Below are positions 7,679-15,311 of a stretch of 18,002 nucleotides of DNA, in pieces. The notes beneath the pieces were generated by a model that made no database searches, was not told where the DNA came from, and worked only from the letters and a program-made list of their open reading frames with translations. Source of the stretch: Pseudomonadota bacterium (GTDB lineage: Bacteria > Pseudomonadota > Gammaproteobacteria > Burkholderiales > Burkholderiaceae); the NCBI GenBank assembly GCA_021783435.1, contig JAJXUC010000078.1:1-18002 (forward strand), given 5' to 3'. The translations under genes were made by a program, and so were the position numbers. Within the stretch, counting starts at the first letter, position 1. The number at the start of each line of letters is the position of its first letter.

Positions 7679-8671
7679 ATGATGCGAACCGACGCCACCC
7701 CGGCAACAGCCGACATGCAGCAAGCCCAAGGCGGGCCGCCGTCGACCCTGGATGCACCGCGAGGGCAGGGCGGCCGGCAAACCGCGCGCAGCGCGCTCGC
7801 GGCTATCACCAGCGTCGTGCTGGCCGGTGGCGGCAACCGCTGCTGGTGGCAGGCGGGCATGTGGGATGTGCTGGGAGCCGAGGGGCTGGCGCCGAGGCGC
7901 GTGGCCGGCGTCTCCGCCGGTGCGGCCACGGCCTGCATGCTGCTGGCGGGCAAAACCGCGCAGACCCTGGAGCACTACGGCCGCATGACGGCGCGCAACC
8001 CGCGCAATGTCTACCCCGAGCGCTTGCTGCGCGGCGAGCGCGCGTTTCCGCATGCGCAGATGTACCGCGACGCGCTGCTCACCCTCTTCGACACGCAAGC
8101 GCTCGCGGTGCTGCGCGGGCAAGTTCCGGTCTATGTGCAAGTCGCGCGTTTGCCGCGCTGGCTCGGTGCGCGCAGCGGTGTGGTGGCGGGCATCCTGGCC
8201 TACCAGTTCGACAAGCAGATGCGCAAACTGCTGCATCCGCGCGCGGGCCGCAACCTGGGCTTCGAGCCGGAGGTCCTGCTCGCCCAGAATTGCCGCACGC
8301 CGGATGAACTCGCCGACCTCCTGCTCGCCTCCAGTTGCACCCCGCCGTTCACGCCGGTGATGCAGTTGCACGGCCGCCCGGTGCTCGACGGCGGCATGGT
8401 CGACAACGTCCCGGTTGATGCCCTGCCGCCTGAGGCCGACGACGGCGTGACCCTGGTGCTGCTCACCCGACGCTATCCGCGAGCCTTGCCGCAAACGGCA
8501 CGTCGCGTCTACATCCAGCCCTCGCGCCATGTGCCGGTGCGTGGCTGGGATTACACCAACCCCCATGGCATTCGCGCCGCCTACGAACTTGGGCGGAACG
8601 ATGCGCGCCAACTGCTCGTTCGCATGGGCGAACGCGGTCTGGCAACTTTCCTGGAGAACACCGATGGCTGA
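7679..8671 (+). CDS. Patatin-like phospholipase
   Basis: A 330-residue patatin-family lipid acyl hydrolase, with a Ser-Asp dyad cutting acyl groups from phospholipids or other esters. The oxyanion motif GGGNR is at 50-54, the nucleophile Ser79 in GVSAG (77-81), and the catalytic Asp237 in LDGGMVDNVPV. The first 40 residues are low-complexity, rich in Ala, Gly and Pro, and unlike the family, so the true start may be further in; no signal peptide is visible, implying a cytoplasmic enzyme. It starts 21 bp after the SDR stop, and its last 8 bases overlap the start of the next gene, which suggests translational coupling. It could supply free fatty acids to the synthetase encoded downstream; that link is inferred from position alone. 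Confidence 0.88.
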   Translation: MMRTDATPATADMQQAQGGPPSTLDAPRGQGGRQTARSALAAITSVVLAGGGNRCWWQAGMWDVLGAEGLAPRRVAGVSAGAATACMLLAGKTAQTLEHYGRMTARNPRNVYPERLLRGERAFPHAQMYRDALLTLFDTQALAVLRGQVPVYVQVARLPRWLGARSGVVAGILAYQFDKQMRKLLHPRAGRNLGFEPEVLLAQNCRTPDELADLLLASSCTPPFTPVMQLHGRPVLDGGMVDNVPVDALPPEADDGVTLVLLTRRYPRALPQTARRVYIQPSRHVPVRGWDYTNPHGIRAAYELGRNDARQLLVRMGERGLATFLENTDG

Positions 8672-9665
8672 CCATAATCTGCAACTCGTCCTGGCCGAGA
8701 GGCCCAGCGGCTGGGTGGAAGAACACCACTTCCGGCTCGAACACACCCCCGTGCCCGAGCCGGGCGAGGGTGAAGTGCTGGTGCGCAACCACTGGCTGTC
8801 GCTCGACCCGTACATGCGCGGGCGCATGTCCGACGCGAAGTCCTACGCCGAGCCGGTGGCACTGGGCGCGGTGATGGTGGGCGGCACGGCCGGCGAGGTC
8901 GTGGCCTCGCGCGATCCGCATTTCAAGCCCGGCGACAAGGTGGTCGGCATGCTGGGATGGCAGTTGTATGGTGTCGCTCCCGCGCGTGCCCTGCAAAAGG
9001 TCGATGTGACCCATGTCCCGCTGTCGGCCTACCTCGGCCCGGTGGGTATGCCCGGCGTCACGGCCTGGCATGGGCTCAACGCCATTTGCAAGCCGAAGGC
9101 GGGCGAGACCGTGGTGGTGACCGCAGCTTCCGGCGCGGTGGGCAGCGTGGTGGGCCAGCTCGCCAAGGCCAAGGGCTGCCGCGCCGTGGGCGTGGCGGGC
9201 GGTGCGGAGAAATGCCGCTATGTGGTGGAGGAACTCGGCTTCGATGCCTGCGTCGACTACAAGGCCGGCAACCTCAAGGCCGACCTCAAGGCGGCGCTGC
9301 CCCATGGGGTGGACGGCCTGTTCGAGAATGTCGGCGGCGAGATTTTCGACACGCTGCTGACGCGCACCAACGCCTTCGGCCGCATTGCGCTGTGCGGCAT
9401 GATCGCCGACTACAACACCACCGACCCGTACTGCATGAAGAACCTGCGCACGGTCTTGATCAACCGCCTGACACTCCAGGGTTTCATCGTCTCCGAGCAC
9501 ATGGACCAGTGGCCCGCCGCGCTGCGCGAACTCGGCGGCCTGGTGGCCAGCGGCAAGCTGCAATGGCGCGAGTCGGTGGCCCAGGGGCTGGAACAGGCGC
9601 CCGCCGCCTTCATCGGCATGCTCAAAGGCCAGAACTTCGGCAAACAGTTGGTCAAACTGAACTGA
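8664..9665 (+). CDS. NADP-dependent medium-chain reductase (enone/prostaglandin reductase type)
   Basis: This 333-residue zinc-free member of the medium-chain dehydrogenase/reductase superfamily resembles prostaglandin reductase / leukotriene B4 12-hydroxydehydrogenase and the E. coli protein CurA. These enzymes use NADPH to reduce the double bond of alpha,beta-unsaturated ketones and aldehydes. Family features are NHWLSLDPYMRGRM (42-55), GPVGMPGVTAW (125-135), the nucleotide-binding loop AASGAVGS (154-161), and ENVGGEIFD near 234-242. No zinc-binding cysteine cluster is seen. The ATG at 8664 lies within the last codons of the patatin gene (ATGGCTGA overlap) and is preceded by GGAG. In this setting it may reduce enones from lipid peroxidation or 4-oxo-2-enoyl intermediates; the exact substrate cannot be read from the sequence. 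Confidence 0.9.
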   Translation: MADHNLQLVLAERPSGWVEEHHFRLEHTPVPEPGEGEVLVRNHWLSLDPYMRGRMSDAKSYAEPVALGAVMVGGTAGEVVASRDPHFKPGDKVVGMLGWQLYGVAPARALQKVDVTHVPLSAYLGPVGMPGVTAWHGLNAICKPKAGETVVVTAASGAVGSVVGQLAKAKGCRAVGVAGGAEKCRYVVEELGFDACVDYKAGNLKADLKAALPHGVDGLFENVGGEIFDTLLTRTNAFGRIALCGMIADYNTTDPYCMKNLRTVLINRLTLQGFIVSEHMDQWPAALRELGGLVASGKLQWRESVAQGLEQAPAAFIGMLKGQNFGKQLVKLN

Positions 9666-9679
9666 ACCGGGAACAAGCG

Positions 9680-10738
9680 ATGCAAGCCGAGACCCGCGAG
9701 GTGTCCCCCGCATTGGCGTTCGACGTGGCAGCCCTCGCCAGCTACTTGCATGCACGCATGACCGATCTGCAAGGGCCCTTGCATGTGGCGCAGTTCAAGG
9801 GCGGCCAGTCCAACCCCACCTATTTGCTGACGGCAGCCGACGGGCGGCGTTACGTGTTGCGGCGCAAGCCGCCGGGGAAACTGCTGCCCTCGGCCCATGC
9901 AGTGGACCGTGAGTTTCGTGTCATGCAGGCTTTAGGTCGAAGTCAGGTGCCGGTGCCGCAGATGCAACTGCTCTGCATGGACGAGAGCATCATCGGCACG
10001 CCGTTCTACCTCATGGACTTTGTCGAGGGCCGCATTCTCTGGGATCCGCTGCTGCCGGGCATGCAACCCGCCGAGCGCGCGGCGATTTTCGACGAGATGA
10101 ACCGCGTGATCGCCGCCCTGCACCAGGTCGACGGGGTCGCGCTGGGGCTGGGCGACTACGGCAAGCCGGGCCAGTACATCGCCCGCCAGGTGGCGCGGTG
10201 GACGCAGCAATACCGCGCGAGCGAAACCGAGCGCATCGAGGCCATGGACAAGCTCATCGACTGGCTGCCGGCGCACATTCCCCCAGGGGATGAAACCGCC
10301 ATCGTGCATGGCGACTACCGCCTGGACAATGTCGTGTTCCACCCCACCGAGCCGCGCATCCTGGCGGTGCTCGACTGGGAGCTCTCCACCCTCGGCCATC
10401 CGCTGGCAGACTTTGCTTATCACTGCATGGCCTGGCGCCTGAAGCCGGGGCAGTTTCGTGGCCTGGTCGGCGGCGATCTGGCCGCACTGGGCATACCCAG
10501 CGAGGCCGACTATGTCGCGCGCTATTGCGAGCGCACCCAGCGCGCACCGGTCTCCCCGGGCGACTGGGAGTTCTATGCTGCCTTCAACATGTTCCGCCTT
10601 GCCGGCATTTTGCAAGGCGTTCTGGCGCGGGCGCTGCAAGGCAACGCGTCCAGCGCGCAGGCGCTCGAAGCCGGCCGCCGTGCCCGGCCCCTGGCCGAGG
10701 CCGCCTGGGCGCAAGTCGAACGTGTGTTCGGGCATTGA
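9680..10738 (+). CDS. ACAD10/11-type phosphotransferase (putative 4-hydroxyacyl-CoA kinase)
   Basis: A 352-residue aminoglycoside-phosphotransferase-fold kinase whose sequence follows the N-terminal kinase domain of animal ACAD10/ACAD11. Visible are FKGGQSNPTYLL (39-50) for the nucleotide loop, YVLRRKPPG (58-66) with the candidate ATP lysine Lys63, the catalytic loop HGDYRLDN (210-217), and the metal-binding DWELSTLGHPLADFAY (232-247). True antibiotic kinases rarely carry the RRKPPG and WELSTLG forms. Characterised relatives (ACAD10/11; LvaA of Pseudomonas putida) phosphorylate the 4-hydroxyl of 4-hydroxyacyl-CoA. The start was set at ATG 9680, 14 bp after the reductase stop with a GGGAA site, because the frame further upstream lies inside that gene. 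The next gene, 51 bp on, is a matching acyl-CoA dehydrogenase, so the two correspond to a split ACAD11. The kinase function is inferred from family and context. Confidence 0.87.
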   Translation: MQAETREVSPALAFDVAALASYLHARMTDLQGPLHVAQFKGGQSNPTYLLTAADGRRYVLRRKPPGKLLPSAHAVDREFRVMQALGRSQVPVPQMQLLCMDESIIGTPFYLMDFVEGRILWDPLLPGMQPAERAAIFDEMNRVIAALHQVDGVALGLGDYGKPGQYIARQVARWTQQYRASETERIEAMDKLIDWLPAHIPPGDETAIVHGDYRLDNVVFHPTEPRILAVLDWELSTLGHPLADFAYHCMAWRLKPGQFRGLVGGDLAALGIPSEADYVARYCERTQRAPVSPGDWEFYAAFNMFRLAGILQGVLARALQGNASSAQALEAGRRARPLAEAAWAQVERVFGH

Positions 10739-10789
10739 GCGGCCGTCGATCGGCCAGTGAGCACGCAACCCAACCCTCGAGGAATCCCC

Positions 10790-12016
<1,227 letters not shown>

Positions 12017-12076
12017 AGGCGGTTCGGGCTGCCTTGCATCTCGCCAGGCCGACCCGTGCAAAACAGGAGACATGCC

Positions 12077-13753
12077 ATGAACAAGCGCCATCTGAGGTAC
12101 TGGCCCAAGGGCGTGCCGCATCACATCACCATCCCGGACACCAACCTGTTTTTCAATGCCGAGGTCTCCGCGACACGTTACCCGGACAAGCCCTACCTGA
12201 TTTTCTACGACAAGGCTTTGAGCTTCGGCGAGTTCAAGCGCCAGGCTGAGACGATTGCCGGATTCCTGCAGCAGCGTTGCGGTGTGAAGACCGGTGACCG
12301 GGTGCTGCTGGACATGCAGAACAGCCCGCAATTCGTGCTGGCTTATTACGGCATCCTGCGTGCCGGGGCGGTGGTGGTGCCCATCAACCCGATGAACCTG
12401 ACGCTGGAGCTCGCCCACTATGTCGAAGACTGCGGCGCGACCGTGGCTTTCGTCGGCCAGGAACTGTTCACGCAGATGCGGCCGCTGCTGGGCAAGGGGC
12501 TGAATCAGATCATCGTCGCCGCCTACAGCGACTACATCGCCAGCGCGACGAGCATCAGCGTGCCGCCATTTGCCGCGGCGCCGCGCGAGGATCTCCGTGA
12601 ACCTGGGGTGACGCTCTGGGTGGAGATGTTGGAGAAGCAGCACAGGCCAACCCCGCTGACCACCGGGCCGGACGACCTCTGCGTCATGCCCTACACCTCC
12701 GGCACCACCGGCAAACCGAAAGGGTGCATGCACACCCACCGCAGCGTGATGAGCACGGTAGCCGGCGGCACCGAATGGCTGCACATGCCCAAGGACACCG
12801 TGGCGCTGGCGGTCCTGCCGTTTTTCCATGTCACCGCCATGCAGGGCGGCATGAACGCTTCGCTCTACAACGGCAACACCATGGTGCTGTTGCCGCGTTG
12901 GGACCGCGAAGCCGCGGCGGAATGCGTGCAACGCTACAAGGTGGGAACGTGGCAGGCGATCGCAGCCATGGTTGTGGATTTTCTGATGAATCCGCGCATC
13001 GAAGACTATGACCTCTCCAGTGTCTGGAATATGAGCGGGGGAGGGGCTGCCATGCCCGAAGCCGTGGCGCAAAAGCTGCATGACCTCTGCGGCATCACCT
13101 ACATCGAGGGCTATGGCATGACGGAAACCATGGCGCCGACGCATGTGAACCCGGTGCATCGACCCAAGCGGCAATGTCTTGGCGTTCCGATTTTCGACGT
13201 CGATGCCCGCATCATCGACCCGCAGACCCTGCGCGAACTGCAGCAGGGCGAGGTCGGCGAAATCATCGTCCATGGACCTCAAGTGATGCAGGGCTACTGG
13301 AAGCAGCCTCAAGCGACGGAGCAGGCCTTCGTCATGCTCGACGGCACGCGTTTCCTGCGCACCGGCGATCTGGGCCGCGTGGATGACGAGGGCTATTTCT
13401 TCATGGTCGACAGGCTCAAGCGCATGATCAATGCCTCGGGCTACAAGGTCTGGCCGGCCGAGGTGGAAACCATGATGTACCGGCATCCGGACATTGCCGA
13501 GGCTTGCGTCGTGGCCGCGCTGGACAGCAAACGCGGCGAAACGGTCAAGGCCTATGTGGTGCTCAAGCCCGATGCGCGTGGCCGTGTCAGCGAACAGGAC
13601 ATCGTCGAGTGGGCACATGCGCAGATGGCGTCCTACAAAAGCCCGCGAATCGTGGAGTTCGTCGAGAGCCTGCCCAAGTCCGGCACGGGCAAGGTGCAAT
13701 GGCGTGCCTTGCAGGAGAGGGAGGCAGCGCGGCAGACCCATTCGACAGCCTGA
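12077..13753 (+). CDS. Acyl-CoA synthetase (AMP-binding ligase)
   Basis: This 558-residue member of the ANL superfamily activates a carboxylic acid with ATP and CoA. The ATP loop YTSGTTGKPKG is at 206-216, the YGMTET core motif at 346-351, TGD at 429-431, the hinge region DRLKRMINASGYKVWPAEVE near 445-464, and the C-terminal catalytic lysine Lys539 in SGTGKVQWR. Length and motif order match medium/long-chain fatty acid and LvaE-like ligases. The ATG at 12077 has AGGAGA six bases upstream; a GTG at 12056 is in frame but lacks a site, and an ATG at 12072 is out of frame. There is no membrane segment, so it is cytoplasmic or peripheral. In the operon it would feed acids into the dehydrogenases. 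Substrate range is not readable from the sequence. Confidence 0.93.
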   Translation: MNKRHLRYWPKGVPHHITIPDTNLFFNAEVSATRYPDKPYLIFYDKALSFGEFKRQAETIAGFLQQRCGVKTGDRVLLDMQNSPQFVLAYYGILRAGAVVVPINPMNLTLELAHYVEDCGATVAFVGQELFTQMRPLLGKGLNQIIVAAYSDYIASATSISVPPFAAAPREDLREPGVTLWVEMLEKQHRPTPLTTGPDDLCVMPYTSGTTGKPKGCMHTHRSVMSTVAGGTEWLHMPKDTVALAVLPFFHVTAMQGGMNASLYNGNTMVLLPRWDREAAAECVQRYKVGTWQAIAAMVVDFLMNPRIEDYDLSSVWNMSGGGAAMPEAVAQKLHDLCGITYIEGYGMTETMAPTHVNPVHRPKRQCLGVPIFDVDARIIDPQTLRELQQGEVGEIIVHGPQVMQGYWKQPQATEQAFVMLDGTRFLRTGDLGRVDDEGYFFMVDRLKRMINASGYKVWPAEVETMMYRHPDIAEACVVAALDSKRGETVKAYVVLKPDARGRVSEQDIVEWAHAQMASYKSPRIVEFVESLPKSGTGKVQWRALQEREAARQTHSTA

Positions 13754-13819
13754 ACTGTCTTCCATGGACCGACTCGACGCATGCTCGATTGCCTGCGACA
13801 ACCCACCAGGATGAACCCC

Positions 13820-14440
13820 ATGATCGTCGTCCACCACCTCAATGAATCGCGCTCGCAGCGTGTCCTGTGGCTTCTGGAAGAATTGGCGGTGCCCTATGAC
13901 ATCCGGCACTATGCCCGCGATCCCAAGACCCGTCTGGCGCCGGCGGAACTCACCGCGGTGCATCCTCTGGGCAAGTCACCCGTGATCGAAGATCGCGGCC
14001 AGATCATCATCGAGTCCGGCGCGATTGTCGATTACCTGATCCGGCACTACGGCGAGGGCCGTTTGCAACCGCAACAGCCTTCGCTGGATTTCGAGCGTTA
14101 CAACCAATGGCTGCACTACGCCGAAGGATCGGCCATGCTTCCGCTGCTGCTGAAGATGTATGTCTCGCGCCTTGGCGAGGCGGGGGCTCCGCTGGCACCG
14201 CGCATCGACAGTGAACTGGCCAATCACCTGGGCTTTATCGACCGTGCCCTTGAGGGCCGTACATGGCTGGTCGGCGACACGCTCACTGGCGCCGATATCC
14301 AGATGAGCTTCGTTGGCGAAGCCGCGCGTGGTTTGCGCGCCAGCTATCCCAACATGAATGCCTGGGTGCAGCGGTTTCAGCAGCGACAGGCTTACCGGCG
14401 CGCTCTGGAGCGCGGTGGACCTTATTCCTTCGCGACTTGA
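13820..14440 (+). CDS. Glutathione S-transferase
   Basis: This 206-residue protein has the two-domain glutathione transferase layout. The N-terminal thioredoxin-like domain begins MIVVHHLNESRSQRVLW, with the Ser/Arg-Ser-Gln segment at 10-14 in the catalytic region, the cis-proline Pro54 in GKSPVIED, and the glutathione-contacting ESGAI at 65-69. The C-terminal all-helical domain contains TWLVGDTLTGADIQMSF, the usual N-capping and hydrophobic staple region. The start at 13820 was preferred because AGGA lies eight bases upstream; in-frame ATGs at 13781 and 13811 are worse placed. It is the last gene of the plus-strand run, 66 bp after the synthetase. Glutathione transferases commonly detoxify reactive aldehydes and epoxides, which would suit a lipid-oxidation operon; this is inference. 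Confidence 0.9.
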   Translation: MIVVHHLNESRSQRVLWLLEELAVPYDIRHYARDPKTRLAPAELTAVHPLGKSPVIEDRGQIIIESGAIVDYLIRHYGEGRLQPQQPSLDFERYNQWLHYAEGSAMLPLLLKMYVSRLGEAGAPLAPRIDSELANHLGFIDRALEGRTWLVGDTLTGADIQMSFVGEAARGLRASYPNMNAWVQRFQQRQAYRRALERGGPYSFAT

Positions 14441-14480
14441 TCAGGCCGGGCAGGGCGCGCGGCCGGCTGCGGCAAAACCG

Positions 14481-14960
14481 TCAGTCCTGAACCATGAACA
14501 AGACCGTCAGCCAATCGGCCACCAGCGCCGGTTTGGCCTCACCCTCGATCTCGATCGTGACGGAAAGCCGCATTTGAAATCGGCGATCGGCCTGCTGTTC
14601 CAGTGCGACGAGTGTGAAAACGCCCCGAACGCGAGAGCCGGCGCGTACCGGTGCCACGAAGCGCACCCGATCGAAGCCGTAATTCATGCTCATGGCCAGG
14701 CCCGAAATCTGCGGCAGTACGGCCTCGGCGAAATGACTCAGCAAGGACAGCGTGAGAAATCCGTGTGCGATGGTGGACCCCAGCGGACTAGCCTGGGCGC
14801 GGACAGGATCGACATGGATGAACTGGTGATCGAGCGTCGTCTCGGCAAAAGCGTCGATGCGCGACTGCTCGACCGCCAACCAGGGCGAGGCTCCGATCAC
14901 TTCTCCGGTACGGGCACGCAAAGCGTCGATCCCCAGCGGTATTGCCACAGCCTGCTGCAT
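14481..14960 (-). CDS. MaoC-like (R)-specific enoyl-CoA hydratase
   Basis: A 159-residue hot-dog-fold protein of the MaoC dehydratase family, hydrating 2-enoyl-CoA to (R)-3-hydroxyacyl-CoA, opposite in stereochemistry to the crotonase domain encoded at 1518. The hydratase-2 motif is clear, with an Asp, four residues and then His (DHQFIHVD) followed by GSTIAHGFLTLSL; the catalytic pair is Asp44 and His49 counted from this start. Single-domain length is normal for PhaJ/NodN-type members. An ATG at 14969 adds three residues, but the GAGGGG ribosome site directly abuts it, so the ATG at 14960, nine bases further, is preferred. The gene converges on the glutathione transferase with 40 bp between stop codons. 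No clear terminator is visible there; only a 5-bp GC stem without a T run. Confidence 0.9.
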   Translation of the reverse strand: MQQAVAIPLGIDALRARTGEVIGASPWLAVEQSRIDAFAETTLDHQFIHVDPVRAQASPLGSTIAHGFLTLSLLSHFAEAVLPQISGLAMSMNYGFDRVRFVAPVRAGSRVRGVFTLVALEQQADRRFQMRLSVTIEIEGEAKPALVADWLTVLFMVQD

Positions 14961-15061
14961 TCGCGTCATCCCCTCGCCGATTTCAGTGTCTGGCTATTTT
15001 GCCGGCAGCGGCGGCAAACGCGCCAATCTCGGCCTTCCGAAGTCCCATCGCCCGCGGTATC

Positions 15062-15121
15062 TCCTGTTCCAACGATGCCGGATTCGATGCAAGAGTTATG
15101 CCAGTTGTTTACGGAACAGGA
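15062..15121. repeat. 9-bp inverted repeat with 42-base spacer
   Basis: TCCTGTTCC at 15062-15070 is perfectly complementary in reverse to GGAACAGGA at 15113-15121. The second arm immediately follows one copy of TGTTTACG (15106-15113), which recurs at 15145-15152, 39 bases on. These could be spaced regulator sites or chance; there is no T run to suggest a terminator. Confidence 0.3.
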
Positions 15122-15235
15122 CACGAGGCAACTCGGCGTTGCACTGTTTACGCTACCCTTATAGAGGCGGGTGTCGCAGTACGACCCAAAGCTGCTGGTC
15201 GCCGCTTCAAGACCAAAAAGCTCCAAAACGAACCG

Positions 15236-15264
15236 TTGCGACCGGCGGGGCCGAGAGGCATAGT
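15236..15264 (+). promoter_or_regulatory. Candidate sigma70 promoter for the GGDEF/EAL gene
   Basis: TTGCGA (15236-15241) and CATAGT (15259-15264) each match the consensus at four of six positions and are separated by 17 bases. The start would be near 15271, giving a leader of about 40 bases. An alternative upstream pair, TTGCAC (15139-15144) with TATAGA (15160-15165), has only a 15-base spacer. Confidence 0.3.
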
Positions 15265-15311
15265 GCGATCATGAGCCATCACACAGCAAGCGTGCTGTCC
15301 GGAGCACTCCC

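Larger units (their letters stand above)
14970..15311. other. Divergent intergenic region between maoC-like and GGDEF/EAL genes
   Basis: About 340 bases without a convincing gene. Short open frames cross it but have no ribosome site, family resemblance or codon bias. It holds a 9-bp inverted repeat (15062-15070 with 15113-15121), two copies of TGTTTACG, a candidate sigma70 promoter pointing right, and a small hairpin over the ribosome site of the right-hand gene. I found no convincing promoter for the leftward gene. Confidence 0.6.

Noticed and set aside
6362..8827. A minus-strand open frame of 821 codons opposite the SDR and patatin genes
   Set aside because: Same reasoning: antisense to intact conserved genes, with arginine/histidine-rich translation and no family features.
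9680..10738. Reading the phosphotransferase as an aminoglycoside resistance gene
   Set aside because: The fold is shared, but the sequence follows the ACAD10/11 kinase form and the gene sits within a fatty-acid operon, not a resistance cassette.
14441..14480. Bidirectional terminator between the glutathione transferase and MaoC-like genes
   Set aside because: Only a 5-bp GCCGG/CCGGC stem with a 13-base loop and no T run on either strand.
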